Of a stretch of 39,877 nucleotides of DNA, positions 13,702-22,844 are shown one piece after another. The stretch covers positions 1-39,877 of IMG/VR virus record IMGVR_UViG_3300020456_000192, one strand, 5' to 3'. The translations under genes were made by a program, and so were the position numbers. Under the pieces are notes generated by a model. It saw only the letters and a list, made by a program, of their open reading frames with translations, made no database searches and was not told the origin of the DNA. Position 1 is the stretch's first letter. Each line of letters begins with the position of its first letter. This DNA comes from a virus.

Positions 13702-14133
13702 CTAGAATAAGTGATCTTCTGTTAGGATTAAAAAATTCATCTGCCTATCCTCACAGAAGTCCTGAGCAGCGTTCCATTTGGCACGGTTCTTAGCGAACGT
13801 CAGGGCAGCCCGTCTGTAGGCAGCAGTTCTTTTATCTTTAGCATGCGGTGGTGATGTTTGTTTCTTGGGTTTTACTTCAATAATATATTTCGTTAACTTT
13901 CCAGATTTTTCGCGCACCTTGATGTAAAAATCTGGATAGTATCTATGCACTCGTCCATCAGTTGGACAACGATATGGAATAATGACTTCTTCACTACCCC
14001 ACTCTAAAATTGAGGGATTATTATCACAGAACACCATGAACTTACGTTCCCATAATGACCTATAGATAATGCGAGTAGGATTGCCGCGATACTTTTTTGG
14101 ATTGACTGGTTTGTACAGTCCCGAGTATGCCAT
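13702..14133 (-). CDS. gp4: Head completion protein gp4
   Basis: I start at the ATG giving MAYSGLYKPVNPKKYRG (143 aa); the frame is open 15 codons further upstream, but that stretch is hydrophobic and not gp4-like. The protein has ITYRSLWERKFM-type sequence, SEEVIIPYRCPTDGRVHRYYPDFYIK and YIIEVKPKKQT, which is the gp4 nuclease-like core (Glu, Asp, ExK pattern). gp4 completes filled heads before tail joining. It is the first gene of the minus-strand operon and lies back to back with the gene at 14166. Confidence 0.93.
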   Translation of the reverse strand: MAYSGLYKPVNPKKYRGNPTRIIYRSLWERKFMVFCDNNPSILEWGSEEVIIPYRCPTDGRVHRYYPDFYIKVREKSGKLTKYIIEVKPKKQTSPPHAKDKRTAAYRRAALTFAKNRAKWNAAQDFCEDRQMNFLILTEDHLF

Positions 14134-14165
14134 AAATATATAAGATCCCACAATTATATTTAGCA
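14131..14165. promoter_or_regulatory. Divergent promoter region between gp4 and the tail operon
   Basis: Only 32 bases separate the gp4 ATG from the GTG at 14166. The + strand shows CATAAATA (14131-14138), seven of eight bases of the late motif; the - strand shows CTAAATATAA. Both operons probably start here, with leaders reaching into each other's genes. Confidence 0.5.
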
Positions 14166-14837
14166 GTGGCAGTAACAAGAATAGATGAATTCATGGAGAG
14201 CATTGGTGCTAGGGGCGGAATGTCCCTCACCACTCAGTATGAGGTTAGTTTTGATTTCACGGGTAAATCATTAACACCCGTTACAGATTTTTATACTGAT
14301 GAATCTTTTGTGAACATGCTATGTGATGAAGCTCAACTTCCTAATGTACAGTCTGGTGTTGCTCAAATAACAGGAAGATACTTGGGAGAAGGACCAATAT
14401 CTTATCCACACACAAGAATATTTACAGATTTGAGTTTGGGTTTTCAACTAGATGCTGAAGCAACTCCTTTAAAATTCCTTACTGCTTGGTATGATTACAT
14501 CTTTAGTGAAGATTTAGCAGTTGATCCTCAAGGAAGAAAGTTAACTAATAGGGTTAATCGTCTTAGATATATGGATGATTATACATGTAACTGCAAGATT
14601 GTAAAAACTGAAATGCCAGTTACAAATAGACCATTTGGAGAAACTATAATTGGTAGTAGTGGGATACTATCAGCTGATAGTGCAACGGATACTCCAAGAA
14701 AATCAATGACATATATCTTAGAGAACTGTTATCCATATAGTATTGATTCTGTACCTCTTTCTTACGGATCATCACAAATCACACGTGCTACAGCTAACTT
14801 CTATTACACAAGACACCATGTGGTGTACGAAAATTGA
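14166..14837 (+). CDS. Tail-tube-fold baseplate protein (possible gp54-type tube initiator)
   Basis: This 223-aa protein uses GTG 14166 (MAVTRIDEF). Its pattern follows tail-tube proteins: CDEAQLPNVQ, then a strand pair ITGRYLGEGPISYPHTRIFTDLSLGF, LKFLTAWYDYIF, and a C-terminal CYPYSIDSVPLSYGSSQITRATANFYYTRHHVVY. T4 gp19, gp48 and gp54 share this fold. Size and place among baseplate genes suggest a gp54-like initiator rather than the main tube protein, but this is inferred. A 39-nt repeat follows. Confidence 0.65.
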   Translation: MAVTRIDEFMESIGARGGMSLTTQYEVSFDFTGKSLTPVTDFYTDESFVNMLCDEAQLPNVQSGVAQITGRYLGEGPISYPHTRIFTDLSLGFQLDAEATPLKFLTAWYDYIFSEDLAVDPQGRKLTNRVNRLRYMDDYTCNCKIVKTEMPVTNRPFGETIIGSSGILSADSATDTPRKSMTYILENCYPYSIDSVPLSYGSSQITRATANFYYTRHHVVYEN

Positions 14838-14858
14838 TTTTTTGATTCTGTAAAAGTC

Positions 14859-14897
14859 GGAAAATTTTTCCCGCTATTTTTTGCCTCAAAAAGTCGC
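14859..14897 (+). repeat. 39-nt intergenic repeat, copy 2
   Basis: Second copy of the element at 11077-11115 on the same strand (33 of 39 identical). Here its GTCGC end forms the left arm of AAGTCG (14891-14896) / CGACTT (14912-14917), whose 15-nt loop holds the late promoter TATAAATA. Confidence 0.75.
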
Positions 14898-14901
14898 TAT
14901 A

Positions 14902-14909
14902 TATAAATA
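14902..14909 (+). promoter_or_regulatory. Late promoter TATAAATA for gp26
   Basis: Perfect T4-late -10 motif, 21 bases before the gp26 ATG, inside the loop of an inverted repeat and preceded by the 39-nt repeat. Confidence 0.7.
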
Positions 14910-14929
14910 TACGACTTGAAATCATTTTT

Positions 14930-15643
14930 ATGGCATTACCGAAGTTAGGGTATCCTACGTTTGAACTTGAATTACCCTCTACAGGGAAAACCGTTAGATA
15001 TCGCCCATTTCTTGTAAAAGAAGAAAAAGTGCTTCTTTTAGCATTAGAGTCTAAGGACGAAAAGCAAATTACATCAGCGGTTAAGGATCTTATCAAAAAT
15101 TGCTGTATTTCAAGAATTAAGGTTGAAACTTTACCTAGTTTTGATCTTGAATACTTGTTCTTGAAAATTAGAGCAGCATCAATTGGTGAAACGATTACAT
15201 TGTCTGTAACCTGTCAGGATGATGATAAGACTGTAGTTGAGCATGTCATCAATATCAATGAAGTTGAAGTTTTTAAACCAGAAGGACATGATAAGAAAAT
15301 CATGTTTGACGATGAATCTGGTATTATTATGAACTATCCTAGTATGCAACAATTTGTTGATAGGGAGTTTCTGCAGAAAGACATGCAAACTGAAGAGGTT
15401 TATGGGTTTATTGCAGGATCTATTGAACAGATCTTTCAAGGTGAAGATGTCTATGATTCGTCAACTACGTCAAAAAAAGAGTTTAAGGATTTTGTTGATA
15501 GTTTGACCACAAAGCAATTTGAGAAAATTCAGCAGTTTTACTCAACCGCACCTAAACTTCAGCATTCTTTTACTGTTGTCAATCCTAATACTGGAGTTGA
15601 ATCTGAATTCACGATTGAGGGATTACAGAGTTTTTTCGCATAG
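14930..15643 (+). CDS. gp26: Baseplate hub assembly protein gp26
   Basis: The 237-aa protein begins MALPKLGYPTFELELPSTGKTVRYRPFLVKEEKVLLLA, the hallmark of the T4 baseplate gp26 family, followed by KDLIKNCCI, LEYLFLKIRAASIGETI and a C-terminal helix pair. gp26 is needed for baseplate hub formation in T4. It is preceded by its own late promoter and followed by gp51, as expected for a hub cluster. Confidence 0.93.
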   Translation: MALPKLGYPTFELELPSTGKTVRYRPFLVKEEKVLLLALESKDEKQITSAVKDLIKNCCISRIKVETLPSFDLEYLFLKIRAASIGETITLSVTCQDDDKTVVEHVININEVEVFKPEGHDKKIMFDDESGIIMNYPSMQQFVDREFLQKDMQTEEVYGFIAGSIEQIFQGEDVYDSSTTSKKEFKDFVDSLTTKQFEKIQQFYSTAPKLQHSFTVVNPNTGVESEFTIEGLQSFFA

Positions 15644-15678
15644 CACTCTTCCAAAATAATCTGGAAGGGTACTATAGA

Positions 15679-15825
15679 ATGAATTTTGCTTTGATGCAGT
15701 ACCATAAATATAGTTTGACTGAGATTGAAAATTGGATGCCATGGGAAAGGGAAGTTTATACAACCTTCCTCATGCAATACCTTGAAGAAGTCAAACAAAA
15801 ACAAGAAGCAGCTAAGAACAGATAG
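15679..15825 (+). CDS. gp51: Baseplate hub assembly catalyst gp51
   Basis: The 48-aa product MNFALMQYHKYSLTEIENWMPWEREVYTTFLMQYLEEV... has the LTEIENxxPWERxxY signature of gp51, which is required for hub assembly in T4 but not found in the virion. It is short compared with T4 gp51 (about 250 aa), as in other cyanophages. The stop overlaps the GTG start of the next gene (TAGTG), so translation is coupled. Confidence 0.82.
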   Translation: MNFALMQYHKYSLTEIENWMPWEREVYTTFLMQYLEEVKQKQEAAKNR

Positions 15826-18800
15826 TGGCAGCAGCAGCAATCGCAAAAACATTTACACGAAGTCTAACAAGTGCCATTGCTAGTGGTATTGCTAACAAGG
15901 TGCTGAATGCTGGTGACAATGCGAAAGTAGCAAAAAAAGAACGAGCAGCAGAAGGATTAGAAGAAGCAAAAACAGGATCTTTATTTGTCAGTGCATTAAA
16001 AACTGAATTTGGTGGAGATCTCTTTAATAAAGTACTGGGTAGAAAGAAAATTGACAGTACTACACCAAAACCATCCGATAAACCTAATCAATCTTCTCCT
16101 GTTACTAATAGAAGTTCTGGAGATGCTGTAAAAAAGGCTGAGGAATCTTTTAATGAAGATGATGGTAATATTCCAGTAAAAGATGAGCAGGTTAGAAAGT
16201 TCACTGCAAGATTATTAGGTGCAGGACTTGAAAATAAGTTAAATGTAATAAACTATTCTGTAGGCGAGCTGTCAAACGAGGTAAAGTCTTTAAACACTAA
16301 TCTCGTACATACTCAAAAACTAGTCTATGATCAAAATGAACTCTTAGGTGCTAAATTTGATTCAATTCTTGATATATTCTCAGCACAGAGAGACTATCAG
16401 AAAGAAATAGTAGAAGCTGGAAAGGTAGAAAGACGAGAAGCAGAGTTAGAACAGAAGCAAGATTTATCTTCTACACAAAAAATAGAAGAATTTGAAAAAT
16501 CTAAGAAAAAAGGTCAATTACTAGGACTTTCAAATCTTATCAGTAATATAGTTCAAAATGCCTTAAGAAAAAGAACTAAAAATCTTCTTAATTCAGTTGT
16601 TACTGCTCTTAAAGGTAAAACTGACCCTATTGCAAGTTTAGTTCGTAATTTTGCTAGAGCAACATTTCAGGGTAAATCTCCTCTTGCATCAAAATCACCT
16701 ATATTAAGAAGAATTGATAAAAAGTTTAAAAAGGGTCTTGTCGCAACCGTTCAAAGTTTTACTGATTATGGATCTGGAACTGCTGATCAAATTGTTGATC
16801 AACTGGTAAAAGATCCAGGAGGAGCAAAAGCAGCAGCAGATTTTAGAAAAGATTCAGCTGGGCAAGGATTTAGAACTGATTTAGGAAGTACTAGAAAATC
16901 TGGTAAGCAACTTCTTGATGATACTCTTGCATCTGGCGCAGAGGATATTTACAGTAAAAATACTCCTAGAAATATTAAAAAGAAAACTGTAAATAAGAAG
17001 CAAGTAATAAAACAAACAACACAGAGGTTTCAAAAAGGTTTATCGTCAGGTGCTGGTGTAAAAGCAACAAATAAAGCTGCTGAAAAACTTACTGGAAAGG
17101 TTGCAGGAAAGACCGCACAAAAATCTTTAAAGTTTGTTCCTGGTATTGGAACTGGTATTTCTATTATAGAGGCAGGATATAGAGCAAGTCAGGGTGATAC
17201 TGTTGGTGCTATGCTCAGTTTAGGTAGTGCTGTTCCTTTTATTGGATGGGGTTTTGTTGCTGCTGATATTGCAAGAGATTTAGGATATGATCCATTAGAT
17301 ACAATGCCAGATCAGTATGAGACTGGTTCTGGATTGACGAAACCTGGAATGGGAATCTTACATGGTACAGAAGCAAGAATTACTAATTTAGATAGAGAAA
17401 ACTCTATGGATTCTATGCTTTCTAGTATGGATACTCAAATTTCTATGTTAGTAAGTTCTGCTAGATCTTTAGGAGATTCAACTGGAACTAGTAGGGAAAT
17501 ACAATCTGAAATTAATAAAACTGGAGTCCCTTATGAATTTGTGAGACTACCTTTTCAATCTGACATAGGACGTGTTAAAACTGCAACACCAGTATCAGTT
17601 GTCCAACCAGTTGATAGATTACAGCAAATTATTTCAGAACAAAAAATTGCCAGAGCATCTAGTTCTATAGATGAAGGTTCAATACCATCACCAAATGATT
17701 ATGATCCTTCTACTCCTGGTATCAACGCAGAGTATTCTCCTGATGGTCCAATATCATATAAATCTCTTCCAAATAATGCTGTTACTATTTTTAGAGGTAG
17801 TGGACAAGGACCAGATACAAGTGGTGAGCATGGAATAGATTTTAGTTTCAATGATTATAGTAATAACTATGCAGTTTTTCCTGGTGAAGTAGTTTCAGTT
17901 AAACAGAGAAGTGATGGATATGGTATGTCAGTTACCATCAGAAGTAAGGATCCTTTAAATAATAATCAGGAATTTGAAAGTTTATACGCTCACTTTGATC
18001 CTAAAGGTGTAGCAGTAACTGAAGGTTCTACCGTTCATGCTGGTCAATATCTTGGTAAGGTTGGTTGGGATCCTTCTAAAAATAGTGCAATGCCAGGTGC
18101 TGGGGGAATGAGTGGTTGGCATACAAGTCTAGACTTCTATGAACCTAATGGTGGCGGATGGTATAGAAATGCAAGTGATTTAATCAGATATGTTGAGGGT
18201 ATAGAGGGAAGATCTCCCACCTTTAATTTTCCAAATGGAAAAGATTATAGTCAAGGTGCGGGTGGAATTTCTGGAGTTACTTTAACCAGTCACGCAAAAA
18301 GATTAATCGGTGATGATACTGCATTTTTATCTGAAGTTAGTAGATTATCTAGAAAATATGGTGTGAATCCAGCAGATATGTTGGCATTATTTGCATCTGA
18401 ATCTAGATTTGATCCAGCAGAGGATAATGGAACACACGTTGGACTAATTCAGTTTAGTGAAGATAGTGCCCGTGCAGTTGGAACTACGCAAGCAGCTCTT
18501 GTAAGAATGAGTCGTGCTGAGCAGATGAAATATGTTGAAAAATACTTTGATTATTGGGGAGTTCCTAAAAATGCTACAGCAGGACATTTATATGCTGTTG
18601 TATTTGCTCCAAGTTATGCAAGTAAATCAGCTGATTTTGAATTATATCGTTCACCGTCTTCAGCATATAATTCCAATGCTCCGTTGGATACTAATAATGA
18701 TGGAGCAATTACTATTAGGGAATTGGGTGGACGTATTCAAAGTAAGAAAGCAGAATTTGGTATTAATGACGTACCAAGTTTAGAAAAACCAAATGATTTA

Positions 18801-19115
18801 GATAGAAGATTTGGATCTGGTACTACAAGTCCAGAAGTTTTAAGAAATATTAGAATAAATGATGAACTAAAAGAGAAATATAAAAACGATCCTGCTGCAT
18901 ATTTTGGTACTAAAATTTCTTCTTCAAGGTCTTCATTAGATGAAATGGAACGAATTAGTTCTGCTTTAAATGATACTGAAGAATCTGTAGCTATTCAAAC
19001 TGTTATTATTACTAAGACGGTTGTTGCTAAAACTGCTGATAATAGTGTTATAACTAGTAATACTACAAATAGTAATCTTTTGAAGGACTATCAGATGGCG
19101 GTATTAGGAGCATAA
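15825..19115 (+). CDS. Large tail/hub protein with M23-like and lysozyme-like domains (1096 aa)
   Basis: GTG start overlapping gp51. The layout by residue: Ala-rich N-terminus; coiled coil at about 146-219; a tape-measure-like GILHGTEARITNL motif near 510-520; M23-like peptidase region about 655-800 (His669, Asp672, His723, His766); and a lysozyme/transglycosylase-like domain about 830-945 with FASESRFDP (Glu859) and GLIQFS. An EF-hand-like loop DTNNDGAITIRE follows at 955-966. It probably cuts peptidoglycan during DNA entry, the job of the gp5 lysozyme in T4. The first 250 residues resemble the next protein. A tape-measure role is possible. Confidence 0.85.
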   Translation: MAAAAIAKTFTRSLTSAIASGIANKVLNAGDNAKVAKKERAAEGLEEAKTGSLFVSALKTEFGGDLFNKVLGRKKIDSTTPKPSDKPNQSSPVTNRSSGDAVKKAEESFNEDDGNIPVKDEQVRKFTARLLGAGLENKLNVINYSVGELSNEVKSLNTNLVHTQKLVYDQNELLGAKFDSILDIFSAQRDYQKEIVEAGKVERREAELEQKQDLSSTQKIEEFEKSKKKGQLLGLSNLISNIVQNALRKRTKNLLNSVVTALKGKTDPIASLVRNFARATFQGKSPLASKSPILRRIDKKFKKGLVATVQSFTDYGSGTADQIVDQLVKDPGGAKAAADFRKDSAGQGFRTDLGSTRKSGKQLLDDTLASGAEDIYSKNTPRNIKKKTVNKKQVIKQTTQRFQKGLSSGAGVKATNKAAEKLTGKVAGKTAQKSLKFVPGIGTGISIIEAGYRASQGDTVGAMLSLGSAVPFIGWGFVAADIARDLGYDPLDTMPDQYETGSGLTKPGMGILHGTEARITNLDRENSMDSMLSSMDTQISMLVSSARSLGDSTGTSREIQSEINKTGVPYEFVRLPFQSDIGRVKTATPVSVVQPVDRLQQIISEQKIARASSSIDEGSIPSPNDYDPSTPGINAEYSPDGPISYKSLPNNAVTIFRGSGQGPDTSGEHGIDFSFNDYSNNYAVFPGEVVSVKQRSDGYGMSVTIRSKDPLNNNQEFESLYAHFDPKGVAVTEGSTVHAGQYLGKVGWDPSKNSAMPGAGGMSGWHTSLDFYEPNGGGWYRNASDLIRYVEGIEGRSPTFNFPNGKDYSQGAGGISGVTLTSHAKRLIGDDTAFLSEVSRLSRKYGVNPADMLALFASESRFDPAEDNGTHVGLIQFSEDSARAVGTTQAALVRMSRAEQMKYVEKYFDYWGVPKNATAGHLYAVVFAPSYASKSADFELYRSPSSAYNSNAPLDTNNDGAITIRELGGRIQSKKAEFGINDVPSLEKPNDLDRRFGSGTTSPEVLRNIRINDELKEKYKNDPAAYFGTKISSSRSSLDEMERISSALNDTEESVAIQTVIITKTVVAKTADNSVITSNTTNSNLLKDYQMAVLGA

Positions 19116-19116
19116 T

Positions 19117-21423
19117 ATGGCGAATATACAAAAGACATATAGTGGTGATCTAACAACGTCCATCGCTTCTAAGATTTATAATGTTATACAGAATGCTCGT
19201 GGAGATGCAAAGCAAGAAAGAGCAGTTGCTGAAAGAGAAGCAGCAAAATATGATATTGATCCAGAACTTGTAAGGGGTGAGTTTTTTGGTGATGCATTAA
19301 AATATAGAATGACACCAGGATTTCTTAGAGACAAGAAATTTGGTGACAGATATAGTTACCCAGATTATTTTGCAAGGGGGCAAAAATCTGAAGACCCTTT
19401 AATGGGAGTACCTGTTCATCTTAGAGGATTGCCAGAATATCAGCAATTGGCAGGTGAACAGGAAAAAAAGTATAGAGCAAAAAATCCAGTATTAAATAAA
19501 CCGAAGAGCACTACTAGTAATGAAAAACCAGTTAAGGTAAAAGATCCTAAACTTGGAGTTCTATTAACTGCTGCAGTAGAAGCAATTAATAACAACTTCA
19601 ATACATTGAGTGAGAAACTAGATGATACTCAATCATCAGTCATCCAAACCAATGAGGGTATTTTTGGTACTATCAAACAACTTGAGCATAATTCTGATAT
19701 GCTTGAGACTAAGTTGGATTCTATTATAGACATTCTTAGAGATCAAAATAACCTTGCTGTTGATCAAAAAGATGAAAAGCAGATCCAAAGAAGAGAAGGT
19801 GAACAAGAACAAGAGTTTGATTTATCTGGAACTAGAGAGTACATAGATCCTGGTGAAGAGAAATCTGATGTTGTACAGCTGAATCTAATGCAAGATAAAG
19901 CTGATGCTGATGTAGGTGAGCAATGGAATCCTAATGACTATAATGATTTAGGTATTGGATTTGAGCAAGGTGGTATTGCTTCTGGTCCTGATAGTGGATA
20001 TCTTGCAAAATTACATGGCGACGAATTAATTATTCCACTTGATAACAATTACACTCAAGGAGAACCAAGTGCAGTTGATGGTAAGGTAAGACCAAAACCA
20101 CAACAATCAATGATACCTCAGGTTGCTGAAAGAGGTATTATGCCAAAGGCATCAACACCAACAGAACAACCTTTCGCACAAAATCTATTCCAGACAGTAT
20201 TATCAGCAGAACCTCAGTATGTTCCTGATCTTACTGAGAAAACACAGGATCTTAGGAAGGTCATGGAACTTCCTATTAAAGCAACTGGTATTGTTACCAT
20301 GTCTTTATTACAGAAATCTCTTGCTGGCATGGGAGGTATGGTTGAGGGAATTGGATCTCAACTTAGAGAAATTAGTGCTCCTATTGCATCAGCATTTGGT
20401 GTTAATAATTCAATCACATCAAATTTAATTAGAGAGTCTGACGCATCAACCCAAGAACGTACTAGAAGAAATATAATTACAAATCCTTCCATGGATGAAC
20501 CTGAAGAACAAAATTGGTTCCAAAAATTATTAGGTTTATTTAATCGTGGAAATGGTGGATATGGAAAACGTGGTTCAGGTGGTCCTGGAAGAGTTGAAAG
20601 ATATAATAATAATTACGGTAGTGGTGGACCTAGTGGATTAGCAAGAGGAACTAGAGGTGTTCGTGCTGGATTTACTGGTATGAATTATCAAGGATTCAAT
20701 GCCATGATGCAGGGAGAGAGTTTCATACCATCTAACAAACCACAAATCCTTGGTAAAGGTGCATATTCTGCACCTACTTTCGGTGGTGCTAATAGATATG
20801 CTGGTACTACAGGATCTCTTGGTGGTAGACAACTTCCTGGTGGTGTTGTAAATAGTATCGTTCCTGGTGGAGCTCCTCGTATTAATTTCTTAGAACCTCA
20901 AGCAAAGGTATCTCCTCAAATGTTTAATAAGGGTAGAGATCTTGCTACTAAATTACAAGGTGGTGCATATCCTAATAGTGCTAGAGCAAATTATTTGAGG
21001 ACTCAGATATCAACTGGTGGTGTTAAACCTCCTGTTAGAGGTGGAATTAAACCTGCACATCCACTTATTATGCTTGCCCAAATGTTGATTGAAGATCTAA
21101 TTAGTCCACAACCAACAGCAGCATATGATCAGGTGACTGGACCTAATGCGATGTATAATAATCCAAAACTGTCCGATGAGCAAAGAGAGAAACTTTATAA
21201 CTCAGTTCATTCTCCTACAGCAGGTACATCAAAAACTTCTATCGTTGATATGTCATCCAGAATGCAATCATTAGAACGTTTAGATAAGAATTTGGGAACT
21301 ATAGATCCTATTGTGATAAATTCAGTTGATTCTGTAGAAGAACAGACTGATAGATCAGGATCTCGTATTGATGCAAAGGGTGATGCTGGATTCGCTATTT
21401 TATATCCATCTGTATATAATTAA
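19117..21423 (+). CDS. Large coiled-coil tail protein (768 aa), paralogue of the upstream N-terminus
   Basis: The N-terminal LTTSIASKIYNVIQNARGDAKQERAVAEREA and the coiled coil LETKLDSIIDILRDQNN with ERREGEQEQEFDLSGT-type sequence closely follow the 1096-aa neighbour. A GGIASGPDSGYLAKLHGDELIIPL segment (LHGDE at about 299-303) is the motif common in phage tape-measure proteins. The rest is Gly/Asn/Pro-rich without enzymatic motifs. It is probably a tail-interior or hub protein, perhaps playing the gp29 tape-measure role. Two bases separate it from the previous stop. Confidence 0.75.
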   Translation: MANIQKTYSGDLTTSIASKIYNVIQNARGDAKQERAVAEREAAKYDIDPELVRGEFFGDALKYRMTPGFLRDKKFGDRYSYPDYFARGQKSEDPLMGVPVHLRGLPEYQQLAGEQEKKYRAKNPVLNKPKSTTSNEKPVKVKDPKLGVLLTAAVEAINNNFNTLSEKLDDTQSSVIQTNEGIFGTIKQLEHNSDMLETKLDSIIDILRDQNNLAVDQKDEKQIQRREGEQEQEFDLSGTREYIDPGEEKSDVVQLNLMQDKADADVGEQWNPNDYNDLGIGFEQGGIASGPDSGYLAKLHGDELIIPLDNNYTQGEPSAVDGKVRPKPQQSMIPQVAERGIMPKASTPTEQPFAQNLFQTVLSAEPQYVPDLTEKTQDLRKVMELPIKATGIVTMSLLQKSLAGMGGMVEGIGSQLREISAPIASAFGVNNSITSNLIRESDASTQERTRRNIITNPSMDEPEEQNWFQKLLGLFNRGNGGYGKRGSGGPGRVERYNNNYGSGGPSGLARGTRGVRAGFTGMNYQGFNAMMQGESFIPSNKPQILGKGAYSAPTFGGANRYAGTTGSLGGRQLPGGVVNSIVPGGAPRINFLEPQAKVSPQMFNKGRDLATKLQGGAYPNSARANYLRTQISTGGVKPPVRGGIKPAHPLIMLAQMLIEDLISPQPTAAYDQVTGPNAMYNNPKLSDEQREKLYNSVHSPTAGTSKTSIVDMSSRMQSLERLDKNLGTIDPIVINSVDSVEEQTDRSGSRIDAKGDAGFAILYPSVYN

Positions 21424-21425
21424 TC

Positions 21426-22835
21426 ATGGCAAATTTTAAAGAAAAACCATACGCACAGTCGTGTCTTGTTAAGTCAGTTGCCATATGGAAAGTTGGAGAA
21501 GAAGATGGTAAACCATATGCTAACTTAAAACATATGGCATCACACTTTCAATATCACGAGAGTGTTCTTTGGCCATCATATGGTGCTACACTAGTTGTTG
21601 TTGATAATGCTGAAAACTTAATGGCATCCATGCCACTTCAGGGAGGTGAGAAGGTTGTTATTGAAGTTGAGGATGTTGTAGGAGATGATTATTCTTATGA
21701 GTTTCGTGTCTGGAAAATAGATAATAGAATGGCTGTTGATAGAGGACAAATCTACACTCTAATGCTTATTTCAGAAGAAGGTTTAATTAATGAATCAGTT
21801 AGAGTTAATAGAACTATCTCTGGAACAACATCTAAAGTTGTTGAGGATCTTCTTTCTCAATATTTGAATGTAACTGGAGGACTTATTGATTCAGAACCAT
21901 CTGCAAACTCTATAAAGATGGTTCCAGCGAAAAAAACTCCGTATTCAATTATTAGATCTCTGTGTCCTAAAACAATATCAGTAGAAACATTTTCTAAAAA
22001 GATGAAGAATAGTCCTTCTGATAATAAGAGTCAATCTTCAAAAGTTAGTGATGTAACATCCACAAACAAAGGTAGTGGAACAGCTGGATATTTCTTTTTT
22101 CAGACAAGGAAAGGTTTTAACTTCAAATCTATTGATACACTTATATCTGCAGATCCAAAAGAACCTTATAATTATTCACCTGGAAGAACTGAATACGAAA
22201 GCTTGAATAAGATTCAAGAAGTGCGATATAATGGTGAGATAGATGTGATGAAGAAAATGCGCGAAGGTGCATACTCTTCAATTGTTTGTTTTTTCAACAT
22301 AAATACTGGAAAGTATGAGGAGTATGTATATTCTTTAAAAGATACTTGGAATGATATGATTCATCTTGGAAGTCAAACAAAACTTCCAGTTGGACAAACA
22401 ACATTATCTGAGTATCCTACTAGAGTAATGTCAACCATTGTTAATCATGAAAACTGGTATAACGGTACTAGTATTGCTTCAAATGAAGACGACGCTTTAG
22501 GTGATCAAGGAGTTACGAATACGTTTTCCGACATGCAAAAGCAGTATCTTTCACAAGGTATTGCTAGAACAGGCATTATGTTCAATCAGGAATTAACTAT
22601 TTCTCTAACTGGTCATTTAGAATTATGTGCTGGGGATACTATAGAAATAAGAATTCCTAATCAAGTACCAGATGAAATCCGAAAAGATGATGTCTGGGAT
22701 CCAGAACATAGTGGTACATATTTGATCAAAACAGTCAATCAACAAATTGACATATCTGAACAGAATGTATATACTGTACTTGAATTAATCCGTGACTCAT
22801 ACGGTATTAAAAACAAAGAAAGCAACGTACGTTAA
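21426..22835 (+). CDS. gp27-like baseplate hub protein (469 aa)
   Basis: The beta-rich protein begins FKEKPYAQSCLVKSVAIWKVG, has WPSYGATLVVVDNAENLMASMPLQGGEKVVIEVED and RVWKIDNRMAVDRGQIYTLMLIS, then SGTTSKVVEDLLSQYL and YSIIRSLCPKTIS, and a late ISLTGHLELCAGDTIEIRIPNQ. This order of tube-like domains matches T4 gp27/gpD-type hub proteins. Position just before the gp5-like OB-fold gene agrees, because gp27 and gp5 form the hub in T4. No gp27 hallmark is strict enough for full certainty. Confidence 0.75.
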   Translation: MANFKEKPYAQSCLVKSVAIWKVGEEDGKPYANLKHMASHFQYHESVLWPSYGATLVVVDNAENLMASMPLQGGEKVVIEVEDVVGDDYSYEFRVWKIDNRMAVDRGQIYTLMLISEEGLINESVRVNRTISGTTSKVVEDLLSQYLNVTGGLIDSEPSANSIKMVPAKKTPYSIIRSLCPKTISVETFSKKMKNSPSDNKSQSSKVSDVTSTNKGSGTAGYFFFQTRKGFNFKSIDTLISADPKEPYNYSPGRTEYESLNKIQEVRYNGEIDVMKKMREGAYSSIVCFFNINTGKYEEYVYSLKDTWNDMIHLGSQTKLPVGQTTLSEYPTRVMSTIVNHENWYNGTSIASNEDDALGDQGVTNTFSDMQKQYLSQGIARTGIMFNQELTISLTGHLELCAGDTIEIRIPNQVPDEIRKDDVWDPEHSGTYLIKTVNQQIDISEQNVYTVLELIRDSYGIKNKESNVR

Positions 22836-22844
22836 GGAGTAAAT

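Noticed and set aside
14134-14178. 15-residue N-terminal extension of gp4
   Set aside because: Hydrophobic stretch not found in gp4; the MAYSG start matches T4-like gp4 and the extension runs into the divergent gene.
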